Origin: Omphalotus guepiniiformis
Taxonomy: Eukaryota > Basidiomycota > Agaricomycetes > Agaricales > Omphalotaceae
Direction of reading: 5' to 3'
NCBI GenBank assembly: GCA_028554645.1
Contig: JAQOOI010000047.1
Coordinates: 186,001 to 250,000 of the forward strand
Length of the DNA: 64,000 nt
Positions 1 to 9,235 of this stretch are shown here, piece after piece. The position numbers and the translations under genes were made by a program. The notes beneath the pieces are model-generated. The model saw nothing but the letters and a program-made list of their open reading frames with translations, ran no database searches and had not been told where the DNA came from. Within the stretch, counting starts at the first letter, position 1. Each line of letters starts with the position of its first letter.

Positions 1-2181
1 TGTATTTGGAACCTTCTAAGTATGCACGCCACTGCTTGAATGACTCTACAATAGCTAATAGCTCTTTATCATAGATATCATAATTCAATTCAGCACCAGT
101 CATACTTCTTGCATAGAATGCTATGGGATGTATTTCTCCAGATTCCTTGTTTTGTTGGGATATAATGGATGCTATGGCATAGTCAGATGCATCAGCTTCC
201 ACAATGATAGGTAATTCTGGATTAAAATGCTGAAGTATAGGGGCTTCTTGAAATGCTTGTTTTAGAAGTTCAAAGACTGTGGTGCATTCTTCTGTCCAAA
301 TCCAAGGTTTGTCTTTACTGGTAAGCCTTGTGAGAGGTTTGACTATTCCAGAATAGTTATCAATGAATCTTCTATAGAAGTTTGCAAATCCCAAGAATGA
401 TTGCAACTCTTTTACAGAAGTGGGCCTTTCCCATTTCTGAATAACTTCTATCTTTTTAGGATCCATGGTAACACCCTTTGGAGAGACAATGACACCAAGA
501 TACTCAACAGAGTCAGTATGGAATTCACATTTCTCTGGTTTGATGTGCAGATCATGTTCTTCCAATCTTTGAAGTACTCTGGATACATGTTCTTGATGTT
601 GTTGCTCATTGTCTGAGAATATGAGAATATCATCCAGGTATACTATGACAAATACATCCACCATGTCACGGAATATGTCATTTATGAAGTGTTGGAAGAC
701 AGAAGGGGCATTGGTGAGTCCAAATGGCATGACCAGATACTCATAGGCACCATATCTGGTCCTGAATGCAGTTTTCCATTCATGTCCATCAGCAACTCTT
801 ATGTTGTTGTAGCCTGCACGAAGATCCAGTTTGCTGTAGATCTTAGCCCTTCTTAACTGATCAATGAGGTTTCCTATAAGTGGTAGGGGATAGCGATTTT
901 TTCTAGTAAGCCTGTTTAGGGCACGATAATCCACACACAATCTTAAGCTTCCATCTTTCTTTTTTGCAAACAAGACTGGAGCTCCAATTGGTGAACTAGA
1001 TGGCCTAATAAATCCCTTTTCCAACATCTCATCAATGTAGTCCTTCAAAACCTTCAATTCTTTTTCTGACAGATTGTATAATTTTCCATAAGGTGGAAGT
1101 TTGTCCTCTTCAGTATCAATTCTAATATCATAGGGTCTATGCTGTGGTAACCCTTTAGCTTCTGTAGCTGAGAAGGCTTTGGCATATTGGTGATACTGCT
1201 TGGGTACAAATTTGTCCAGTAGTTCCTGCTCAGAGAGTTTGTTGGGTTTTGGTTTATCTGGAGTTTCTGAATTCTCATTATTGGAAGAGGCCATTCTTGC
1301 TTCTACTTCTGCTTCTTCAGTGCTGGGCATTATGTATAGGATTGATGCTTCACATCCTTCCAACACCAATTGAGCAAAGGAGGTTGCACCTAATAAGGAT
1401 ATATGTGGGATGGTATCTTCCATTTGAGAATCAGGGATAGGAGGTTTGACTTTAGGGATGGAATGATGGTGTTGTTCAGGAGATTTGAATTTGGAAGTGG
1501 ACTGAGGCTGTTCATGGGAGTACCTATCCATCTCTTCTATGTGGATCAAGATTGGATCTTCCAGCCCTAGTCCTGATTTTTCAAATTCATGTTCCTCCTC
1601 TTCATCCTCTATGGTTACTCCATGCTTCTTGTTAATGGAAGGTCTAACAATGTAGTGTGTGATCTGTGTGAGATCATATACTTCTGCAGCCATAAGCTGT
1701 ACACTATTATTGAAAGAGAACTTCAACTCAGTCCAGTTTACTTGAGGATTGTATTTCCTGAACCAAGGTAATCCTAGTACTATAGGAGTTTCAGGATGAA
1801 GTTGAGTAACCAAGAAGTCTATGTGATGGGTTGTTCCATCAGTGAATGTGATTGGTGCAAGGAATTTGTGGGTGATTTTCCCTGCAGATGTGTATTGTCC
1901 ATCAAAGAGTCTTAATGGAATGGGAAGGGGTAAAGGTTTGAGTTTTTCAGGATAGAGATTTGCTAATTTAGGATCAATGAATTCTCTAGTGGCACCTGTA
2001 TCCAGCAGGCAATGATAGTTAACAGAGTTGGAATTAAAAATTGTTGCAGAAATAATGAAGGATTGTTCTGATCTAGAAGTTATGGTGACTGGTTCAACCA
2101 CTGCACCATTTAAATATATGGAATCAGTTTCTTCTGGACTCAAATGTGACTCCTGCCATCCTGAGTCTCCTGCAAGTTTCC
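1..2181 (-). CDS. pol: Gypsy-A pol: protease, reverse transcriptase, RNase H (partial, runs off left edge)
   Basis: Reading the minus strand one base back from gag, the frame is open from the slippery site at 2176-2182 to the window edge and needs no start codon of its own. An aspartic protease motif LLDTGAT lies near 1990-2008 and is followed by VLGLPWF. RT begins with a GFIRPSSSPIGAPVLF segment near 1010 and carries the catalytic YLDD at about 629-640, followed by ILIFS. The tether and RNase H (EADASDYAIASIISQ) follow near 160-210, and the frame continues past YDKELLAIVE. Integrase is outside the window. Pol would copy the element RNA in the virus-like particle as a Gag-Pol fusion. No stop or frame break was seen. 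Confidence 0.92.
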
Positions 2182-5100
2182 CGAGTTGTCTACATCTTCA
2201 TATTCCTCTTCCTTTGCGCCCTCCTGGAAGATGCTGTCTTCAATCTGAATAATACCATCTTCTCCCTCAATTTCCAAATATACCCCATCCTTTTCTTCTT
2301 CCTCATTGTCTACAAACACTGCTCTGCCATTAGCAGCATTGTTAGACCCTGCATTGTATCCATTGTGGTTTGTGTTCTGATTGGAGTTTGGCATTGGATA
2401 AGTCCTACACTCTCTACCAAAATGACCTGGTTTGCCACAGCGCATACACAACCTTTCCCTCATCCGTCGTTCATACTCTTCTTGTGAAATACGGGGTGGA
2501 AAATTGGATTGGGGTTGTGTTTCTCCTGTCTCTGCAGCATTCCCACTGACCACATTGGGAGTGTTAGCATTACGAAGTCGGTAAGTGTTGTTTGACACAA
2601 AACGTGTTTGAACTACACGCTGATTGGTGTCTGTTTGTTGATTATTCCAGTTGCGACCATAAGTGTTGTCTCCAAGACCCATGTCATTGAGTGCTTCACG
2701 AGCGGTATCAATTTCCAAAAGTCTTTCAACAACTTCATCATAAGAATCAGGAATTTTCCCATTGTTGGTGAGTCGATTTCTGAGGTCAGAGCGGATTTGG
2801 CGGAGTAATCGGAACCGTAAAGCTGGGTCATTGTAGTTGGTCTTATTGGCCACATCCTCAAAGCGTACAAGGAAATCAGCAAATGCTTCTTTGAACTTCT
2901 GATATACAGTATCCAGTTTGGATTGAGAGTATAAAGTCTCATCATGTAGCCCAAACATCTTGCTGAACATCTTCAAGAATTCATTCCATGTGTTCACAGC
3001 TGCAATGATATTGCCATTTCGTCGTTTGCGCATGAGGTTGTTGTAATAACGCAAAGCTGGACCCGTGAAATATGATGCGGCAAATGTGATTTGAGAAGAT
3101 TCAGAGGCATAGATGGTGGGTTTGGCAGCAAACATGTTCTCACAGCTGTCAACAAAGGTAGACCATTCAGCACGACTTTCTCCAGAGAATTCTTTGGGTT
3201 TGTTAATATCCAACTTAGCTTCTCTATTGAGAGCACGAGTGAGTTCTTCCCTTTGTCGACGATCTTCTGCATCTTCTTGATTGCGGCCATCTCTTCCATC
3301 TCTTCCATCTCTTCCATCTCTACCATCTCTACCATCTCTTCCATTTCTACCATTTCTTCTATGGTTATAGCCATCATCACTTTCATCTCCAGATGGGGGA
3401 TCATTTGGTCCTTGGGGCCCACCTGGTCCTCTTGGTCCTCCTGGTCCTCCTGGTCCTCCTGGTGTTGTCCAATGACTAGGTCCTTCTCCTCTGGATGATT
3501 GATTGTGTTCATCATCAGAATCAGAATCATCCTCATCATAGTGAGAGTGTCCAGGGTCATTGGGGTCATCTGGGGGTCCTCCAGCATTTCTTACAGGAGT
3601 CTTGCCTTTGTTGGGAGTATAAGGATATTGTTGGGTTCTCCTTAACTCTGAAATCCTAGATGATCCTGGTGAGTGACTTACCTCCTGGTTTCTAGAAGGT
3701 CCTGCTGCATTCTGTCTGTATTGCCTGGAAGTGTTCTGATCCTCTCTTCTACCATCCAAATGTGGTGGGGCATCTCTCTCCATACCAGAGGGTATCCTGT
3801 TCCTAGTTGTAGGCACCTGCATTGAATGGGGCTGATTGGAGGTACCTAACTGTACTGGGGCCTGAGGTCTGGATGGTTCTTCCTGGTGATGTGGGGGAGA
3901 ATTATTGGGTTGAGGCTCAATTCTGGTTTGACCTCTTTGGATCCTGGATTCTAATTCTTCTCTCCAAGTCTGTGTCCTGTTTCTCCTCTGTTCTCCACTA
4001 GATTCCTGCACTGAACTCTCTGTAGGTACCTCATCATTTCTATAACCAGGTACTCTGTTGGGTCTTGAGATAGTTTCAGGCTCATTTGCTTCCACATCTT
4101 CCTGTTGTGATCTATGAACAAAAACTTCTGTATCATCTATGTAGTTGACACTCTGGATATTTTCCTGTGGGAGTTCTTGGAATACAACATTAGATGATTG
4201 AGTTTCAACATGATTGGATGCTCTGTTTGAGGAAGGATTGGATATTCTGGAAGCTGGAATCTGTTCATAGGTGGGTGCTGGTGGCTCTCCAGGATATGGT
4301 GGTACAGGATCTGGGATATTGTACTCTGTATTTCTGTAGAGGGGAACATTGGGTATTCCTACTACAGTAGTGGAGTCTGACCCTGAGGATACCATGATTG
4401 GTTGAGTACTAGGATGCCATGGAGTTGCAATACGTCCTTGCACTGCTTGGGGTACTGTACTTCTCACAGTTGAAGGAGTAGTATTGATGATTTGTTGTAC
4501 TCTGCCATTAGTGCTAGGCCAATTTACTGCATGTTGGGGTGACTGTACTGGAGTATGTGTTGGTACTCTAGTATATCCTTGTAGGTTGGCTTGAGAACTC
4601 CTTACTGATCTATCATCCACCACCTGCCAGTTACCATTCATGTTAGCAGAGTTTAGGGTCCACTGAAAAATGTCCATTTCTGGATATTGTTGATAGGATC
4701 TAGGAGATGTTGAGTGTGGTTGGTCATTTGCCTCTGAAAGCAAGGTTGTTCTGGATGAGTGAGGAGTATTACTCCTTGGAGATGAGGCTCTACTGGATGG
4801 ATCTTGCATATTCAAGAGATGGAGTATCATGGGTCTTTCTGAGAAGTGATATAGAGTTGTGAGTTCTCTTGCATTATAGGGAATTTGCACAGCCTCTGCT
4901 ATATGCTCTGCCAAGTCAGATAGGTTGGTTTGAGCTAGCCTGCGCATCATACGGATCCACCCATAATCACCTCTCAAAGGATCATCTTCTACTCCAATGC
5001 TGATTAGAAAGGCTCTGCTTGCAATTGCCAATCCTGCTAATTGGGTAGCTGATACACTACGCTCCTGCTCATGGTCATTGGTAGTGTGAGATCCTGTTGA

Positions 5101-5949
5101 AGCTCTCTGGGAAGTTATACTTTCTCTAACACTCTGTCTTTGACTTCTGTTAGAGTGGACAGTATTATTTGCTGATGGAGGAGAACCATGTGAGCTGGGA
5201 TGTGGTTGCACACTTCTGGCATTTGTTGTTGATGCATGGGAATTGGAATACATGCTTCCCAACACATTTCTTAAGCCTTCCCTATAGCTTTGAAAACCTG
5301 TGTCCATACTGGCTTCCTGCCAATGCTGAGTTCTAGGTGTAGAGTGTGCAATAAGATGTTGCATGGTTGGTGGTTCAAGCTCCTCATCCTCCTCCTCGTT
5401 CTCAGATTCAGAGTCACTAACAGCCTGTAATGCAGGCATGTCTGCATGCTCATCTTCATCATCTGCTATGTTTCCTGTATCACCAGCAGCTTCATGACTA
5501 GAAGAGCTTGAAACATTGATAGCTGCTTGACTGGGGAATTGAGACTGATCTTGATAGGGTTCTTGCAGCAAATTATCAATGGTATTGGGACCAGATGCTA
5601 GTTCAGTCATGCCTTGTTCTCCATACAATTCAGCTCTCAGTATCTCAGTCTGAAGAGTGGATCTAGGTCTGACTGGGGAAATAGGAGTGAGTTCTTGGAA
5701 GGTGAGACCTGTAGTTCTGTCTCTTCTTCTCCTTGGTCTTCTAACTGCTACTCCTGGTGGAATTTGTTGTGGTGTACTCCCTAAGGTTTGTCCTGGAGTT
5801 TCAAATGGAGTAAAACTCTGGGATTGCCTATTGACTGGTCCTTCAGAGACAGATCTTCTGAGATTGGTGCTGTCTGGGGTGAGGACATAGTGTCTAGGAG
5901 AAGTGGCCTGTTGTTGGTTGGTCTGAGTGTGGGTTGTTTGAGTAGACAT
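2140..5949 (-). CDS. gag: Gypsy-A Gag, 1269 aa, with CCHC zinc knuckle
   Basis: The start is the ATG at 5947-5949, the first AUG of the predicted RNA; none occurs in the ~650-nt leader. The N-terminal two thirds is low-complexity and rich in S, T, Q, P and N. It contains an acidic stretch (about residues 165-195), a collagen-like run of GGP/GPQ triplets (about 3410-3465) and a tandem RDG/GRD repeat (about 3285-3350). The conserved gag core around residues 900-1100 contains WSTFVDSCENMF and FADFLVRFED. It is followed by a zinc knuckle CMRCGKPGHFGREC (CX2CX4HX4C) near 2430. Gag is expected to form the particle and bind RNA. It is much longer than most Ty3/gypsy Gags because of the disordered N-terminus. 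Stop TGA is at 2140-2142. Confidence 0.93.
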   Translation of the reverse strand: MSTQTTHTQTNQQQATSPRHYVLTPDSTNLRRSVSEGPVNRQSQSFTPFETPGQTLGSTPQQIPPGVAVRRPRRRRDRTTGLTFQELTPISPVRPRSTLQTEILRAELYGEQGMTELASGPNTIDNLLQEPYQDQSQFPSQAAINVSSSSSHEAAGDTGNIADDEDEHADMPALQAVSDSESENEEEDEELEPPTMQHLIAHSTPRTQHWQEASMDTGFQSYREGLRNVLGSMYSNSHASTTNARSVQPHPSSHGSPPSANNTVHSNRSQRQSVRESITSQRASTGSHTTNDHEQERSVSATQLAGLAIASRAFLISIGVEDDPLRGDYGWIRMMRRLAQTNLSDLAEHIAEAVQIPYNARELTTLYHFSERPMILHLLNMQDPSSRASSPRSNTPHSSRTTLLSEANDQPHSTSPRSYQQYPEMDIFQWTLNSANMNGNWQVVDDRSVRSSQANLQGYTRVPTHTPVQSPQHAVNWPSTNGRVQQIINTTPSTVRSTVPQAVQGRIATPWHPSTQPIMVSSGSDSTTVVGIPNVPLYRNTEYNIPDPVPPYPGEPPAPTYEQIPASRISNPSSNRASNHVETQSSNVVFQELPQENIQSVNYIDDTEVFVHRSQQEDVEANEPETISRPNRVPGYRNDEVPTESSVQESSGEQRRNRTQTWREELESRIQRGQTRIEPQPNNSPPHHQEEPSRPQAPVQLGTSNQPHSMQVPTTRNRIPSGMERDAPPHLDGRREDQNTSRQYRQNAAGPSRNQEVSHSPGSSRISELRRTQQYPYTPNKGKTPVRNAGGPPDDPNDPGHSHYDEDDSDSDDEHNQSSRGEGPSHWTTPGGPGGPGGPRGPGGPQGPNDPPSGDESDDGYNHRRNGRNGRDGRDGRDGRDGRDGRDGRNQEDAEDRRQREELTRALNREAKLDINKPKEFSGESRAEWSTFVDSCENMFAAKPTIYASESSQITFAASYFTGPALRYYNNLMRKRRNGNIIAAVNTWNEFLKMFSKMFGLHDETLYSQSKLDTVYQKFKEAFADFLVRFEDVANKTNYNDPALRFRLLRQIRSDLRNRLTNNGKIPDSYDEVVERLLEIDTAREALNDMGLGDNTYGRNWNNQQTDTNQRVVQTRFVSNNTYRLRNANTPNVVSGNAAETGETQPQSNFPPRISQEEYERRMRERLCMRCGKPGHFGRECRTYPMPNSNQNTNHNGYNAGSNNAANGRAVFVDNEEEEKDGVYLEIEGEDGIIQIEDSIFQEGAKEEEYEDVDNSGNLQETQDGRSHI
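2176..2182 (-). promoter_or_regulatory. -1 ribosomal frameshift heptamer G GGA AAC between Gypsy-A gag and pol
   Basis: In the gag frame the minus strand reads TCG GGA AAC TTG, so GGGAAAC sits exactly as X XXY YYZ. After a -1 slip the next codons are CTT GCA GGA GAC, which is the open pol frame, while gag stops 11 codons later at 2142. A 5-bp stem GACTC/GAGTC lies just downstream. GGGAAAC is a well-known viral slippery sequence. The placement is read directly; activity is inferred. Confidence 0.85.
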
Positions 5950-5969
5950 CTCAACTGTAACTTAGTGGG

Positions 5970-5981
5970 AGTCTAGTTATT
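5970..5981 (-). promoter_or_regulatory. Gypsy-A primer-binding site, complementary to the element's own RNA 5' end
   Basis: One base after the 5' LTR end (5983) the minus strand reads AATAACTAGACT. Its perfect 12-nt complement AGTCTAGTTATT lies in the same strand at 6600-6589, where a transcript is expected to begin about 25-30 nt below the TATA box at 6624-6631. There is no TGG at the LTR junction, so a tRNA primer is unlikely. This is the arrangement of Tf1-type self-priming elements. Confidence 0.85.
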
Positions 5982-6167
5982 ATGTTAGGGAACAGAAGGT
6001 AAGGGTTAGTTACTCTGATCCACAGTATGGGGGTTGGGGGCTAAGTTGTATTAATTGAGAGTCTACTCAAAGAACACAATGTAGAGATGAGCTGAAGTGA
6101 TAATCTATATCACAGAGAAAGGAAATGTAAGGAGTGATGTCTCAGATATCACTAGAAAGGTAGGTTT

Positions 6168-6521
6168 CACTTGGAAATGCTTCAAGTGAGAACAGGAAAT
6201 TTGATTACTGGAAATGCTTTAGTAACCAAGGGAATCTAGATACTTCAAGTAGTCTAAGGATGGAATGAACAACTGGAAATGCTTCAGTTATTCAAAGAGA
6301 AAGCCTGGAAATGCTTCAGACAATCAAGGGAAATACTGCTGGAAATGCTTCAGCAATACTTAAGAAAAGACACTGGAAATGCTTCAATGCCTTGGAGAAT
6401 ATCTGGAAATGCTTCAGATAATCAAAGGAAATACTGCTGGAAATGCTTCAGCAATACTTAGGGAAAGACACTGGAAATGCTTCAATGCCTTAGAGGTTCA
6501 GTCACTGGGAATGCTTCAGTA
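6168..6521 (-). repeat. Array of ten hairpins with invariant loop AAGCAUUUC in the Gypsy-A leader
   Basis: Ten copies of a 15-nt core (minus-strand sense CTGAAGCATTTCCAG, small variants) lie at 6168-6188, 6205-6225, 6271-6289, 6303-6321, 6337-6355, 6371-6389, 6401-6419, 6435-6453, 6469-6487 and 6503-6521. In each, the flanks pair with each other although the flank sequence differs between copies. Examples are CACTTG/CAAGTG, AACTG/CAGTT, TGCTG/CAGCA and ATCTG/CAGAT. Several stems reach 9-11 bp using G-U pairs that exist only in the element-sense RNA. The array starts about 80 nt after the predicted RNA start. Confidence 0.85.
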
Positions 6522-6588
6522 GACTAGAGAGAGTAAGAAGTACTTGTATTGACAAGACAGGTTACAAAGTAGAGGTTCACAAGAAAAC

Positions 6589-6600
6589 AATAACTAGACT
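6589..6600 (-). promoter_or_regulatory. Predicted Gypsy-A RNA start and self-primer segment
   Basis: The sense sequence AGTCTAGTTATT begins 24-31 nt downstream of the TATA box and is exactly complementary to the primer-binding site at 5970-5981. In Tf1 the first 11 nt of the mRNA anneal in this way and are cut to prime reverse transcription. The start at 6600 is inferred from these two facts. Confidence 0.75.
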
Positions 6601-6623
6601 AAGGTACACTAAGTTGGGTGGGG

Positions 6624-6631
6624 TTTATATA
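6624..6631 (-). promoter_or_regulatory. TATA box of the Gypsy-A LTR promoter
   Basis: The minus strand reads GTATATAAACC here. It lies between the TGASTCA cluster in U3 and the predicted RNA start at 6600, the expected place for the element promoter. Confidence 0.7.
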
Positions 6632-6681
6632 CACAATTCTGAGTACAGATATAAAAGGAAAGTATCTACAATGAGGCTGCA

Positions 6682-6948
6682 TGAGTCAGTTTGACTAGAA
6701 ATGACTGTGAACATGAGTCATTCTGACTAGACATGACTCTTGAACATGAGTCACATTGACTAGGCATGATTCAAGTCACTATGAGTCTATAAGGTGACTG
6801 TATATGACTCAAGCTTCCATCAGAACTGCAGGATGACTTGTTATGACTCATGTGCCATGGATGCTGCAGCATGACTGGTTATGACTCAAACTGCAAGCTG
6901 GAGAGGATACAGAGATCATGGGACTGAAGGGAGGCTGTACATGACTCA
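6682..6948. promoter_or_regulatory. Cluster of seven TGASTCA (Gcn4/AP-1 type) sites in Gypsy-A U3
   Basis: Perfect TGA(C/G)TCA palindromes occur at 6682-6688, 6714-6720, 6747-6753, 6805-6811, 6844-6850, 6882-6888 and 6942-6948. Near matches occur at 6734, 6767 and 6782. All lie upstream of the TATA box with respect to the minus-strand element. TGASTCA is the binding consensus of fungal Gcn4/CPC1 and AP-1-like bZIP factors. Confidence 0.75.
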
Positions 6949-7107
6949 GATCAATTATGTAGTGCATCATGTATGACCACAGAGTGATTGGTTGACATAT
7001 AGGTCTTTGGTTGATACCCAAAAATTAAAATTTTCTGTCTTTCTTGTGTATGCCATTTATCACTTATTGATCTGTGGCTCTGTACCTGTATGTACTGACT
7101 CCTAACA

Positions 7108-9235
7108 GAACCTTGCCTGGTACGTGCTTCAGTTTAAAATGAAACATCATGATCGACTCTATCCACCTATTTATCGCGGCGTTTGGCATTTGATCAGGAT
7201 GCTCTAACATGCCTTTAATGTACTTCGCGTCAGTTTCGATTATAAGGTTGCGAATACCAAACAACCAATACTGGCACGCTCGTAACGCGCGATACAAACC
7301 AAACAACTCCCGTTTCGGCTGTGAAAACCTAGCTTCGCGATCACTTAGTGTAATCGAACCGAATCTGGAGTAGAACCTTCGTCGCGGATTCTCTGGATCC
7401 ACTTGACAAATATAGAACCCAACCGCTTTCCACGACGTATCTACTGCCAATATAACAGGGTCTTCCACATCATACTTTAGTGGTCGTAATGCCTTGCTAT
7501 TCTTTACTGCCTCTTTCAACTTTGCCAACGCGTCACTTTGCTCTTGTCGCCATTCGAACGGAATATCTTTACGCGTAAATCGGGTTAAAGGCTCCGCGAT
7601 CTTTGCATAGTCTTTGACGAACATTCTTACTAGTCCCGCGGTGCCTAAGAATGGTCTTATATCCTTCTCTTCTAGGATATTCTCAGGTCCACCCCAGTTG
7701 GTAATAGTTTTCGCTCGTTCCGGGTCGATCTCTCTTCCTTCCCGTGTACACCTATGTCCGACCACGGTAATCTCGCTTTTACACAATACAGCTTTGGGGC
7801 CTGAGAAAGTCCCACCACAGTACTTCATTCTTTGAATGACTCTATTCATATTGGTGAAATGTTCCCAAATAAACCTCCGTATCCCATCATTACCAGGAAT
7901 GGTCTCGTACGTACCATCTTCACTTTGATAAGTCGTTTCAGGACCGCGTACAGGAACATCATCGATGTATGGTTGCGTAAACTCCGGGATCTCTTCTTGT
8001 AATATGTGTGTTACATCATCGTGGAAGATTGGTACTGAATTCGTCCATCCCATCGGTAGTGTTACTAACCTCAGGGCTCCAAAGGGAGTCTGGAATGTAG
8101 TTAAGTCCCGCGATGCTATTGCCAACTCTCTTTCATCATAGCCAACATTTAAATCTAGAATTCCTCCACAAGCTCTACCACAGAATTTCTCCGCGAGCTC
8201 TTCAGTAGCAGGCGGTATACCAGAATGTGCTATTGTTACCGCGTTCAACGGTTCCAAACTATGTACTAGTCGAATACTCTTTCCGTCTTTCTTTAACACC
8301 GCGAACCACTTCGATCGGTAAGACGAGTTCGATGGTTCGTAAACTCCCGCGTCAATCTTTCGTCTAACTGCCGCGCATACTTCATTAAAAATACCAGGGG
8401 GAATAGGAATGTTCCTCTCAACCCAAGGTGTATGAGGTATCACGGGCATCTCTACTGAAGGAAAGAAATCTGTTCTGAATCTTCCGCGTTCACTGTCGTC
8501 CCACGCGAACCCTTTCTCTTGCTGCATCATCATATGATGCATCAACTTCCGTTCTTCTGGCCAAAGGAATTCTTCCTTATGTATCTCGTCTATTATCTCT
8601 TTACGTTCCTGAGTATACCTACCAGTCGGCGTGAATTCTGGAGGATTAGGCGAAAGCTGCGGCATATCAGCCAATGGATCTCCTTTAATCTCTCTTATGA
8701 TTCTAAACTTCGATGGTAAATCTCCTAGAACAGGGCGTGTTTTCAACGCGACAGGTTTGTATTTCTTTCCTGCCAAGATACTAATTGGTTTGTAACGTTC
8801 CTTCCACAGCCGCGACGCGTGCCTCCTCACTTGATCTTTCATATCAGGGGATACATCAAGCATCGCGATGCTCCTTACATCAAACAGGGGAATTTGCTGT
8901 AACTCTTCTACGCCGTCTTCTAGCTCTACTTCTTGCACCGTGAAATTTGCTTGAGAGTACGCGGCAGGATTTTGCGCTCCATACACCGAACTCAAATAGG
9001 ATCTCAATACGGGTTTCGTCGTTTCTTTATCACTTTTTAGATCAATATACTTCTCCGCGGCAGATAAGTATAGATCGCGTAACTCTCGCTTCTCAAACTT
9101 TGATTTTTGCTCCTCGTTTATATCTGCAAATACTACATCACTTATGCCAATGGGAATACCTTCGTCATTTAATTCAAAAACCACCGCGGCTTCTCCTTGA
9201 TCTGGGATCAATTCCTCGAAGCTGCTGAAAAACCC
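7108..9235 (-). pseudogene. pol: Gypsy-B copy 1 pol, truncated by Gypsy-A insertion
   Basis: The frame is entered by a -1 slip at 9229-9235 (first codon in the old frame would be TTG, not ATG). It reads the N-terminal region, RT with the QPYIDDVPV active site near 7965, and RNase H to the residues VPGKV, where Gypsy-A starts at 7107. The last 14 codons of the open frame (to 7064) are Gypsy-A LTR sequence. Compared with the second copy, about 610 C-terminal residues, including integrase, are separated off. It is nearly identical in sequence to 21363-23466. Confidence 0.9.

Larger units (their letters stand above)
1..7107 (-). mobile_element. Gypsy-A: self-primed Ty3/gypsy LTR retrotransposon, 3' part beyond the left edge
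   Basis: Minus-strand order is 5' LTR (5983-7107), primer-binding site, gag (2140-5949), a -1 frameshift heptamer, then pol running to position 1. The 3' LTR is outside the window. The right boundary is exact: the Gypsy-B pol sequence, intact in the second copy near 21363, is cut at 7108 and replaced by the LTR start TGTTAG. The five bases 7108-7112 are the expected right half of the target duplication, but the left half cannot be seen. Open gag and pol frames suggest a young insertion. Lineage is inferred from the self-priming geometry (Tf1-like) and the RT motif; no tree was possible. Confidence 0.93.
5983..7107 (-). repeat. Gypsy-A 5' LTR, 1125 bp
   Basis: The LTR begins TGTTAG at 7107 and ends CTAACA at 5983, a perfect 6-bp terminal inverted repeat with TG..CA ends. 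From the predicted RNA start at 6600, U3 is 7107-6601 and R plus U5 is 6600-5983. U3 contains a cluster of TGASTCA sites. R/U5 contains the hairpin array. I found no CG dinucleotide anywhere in the LTR on reading it through. The 3' LTR lies outside the window, so the R/U5 boundary cannot be set. Confidence 0.9.

Noticed and set aside
9208..9211. Stop-start (ATGA-type) reinitiation between Gypsy-B pro and pol
   Set aside because: The overlap reads TTGA, so pol has no ATG here; the in-register GGGTTTT heptamer 18 nt upstream is a better explanation.
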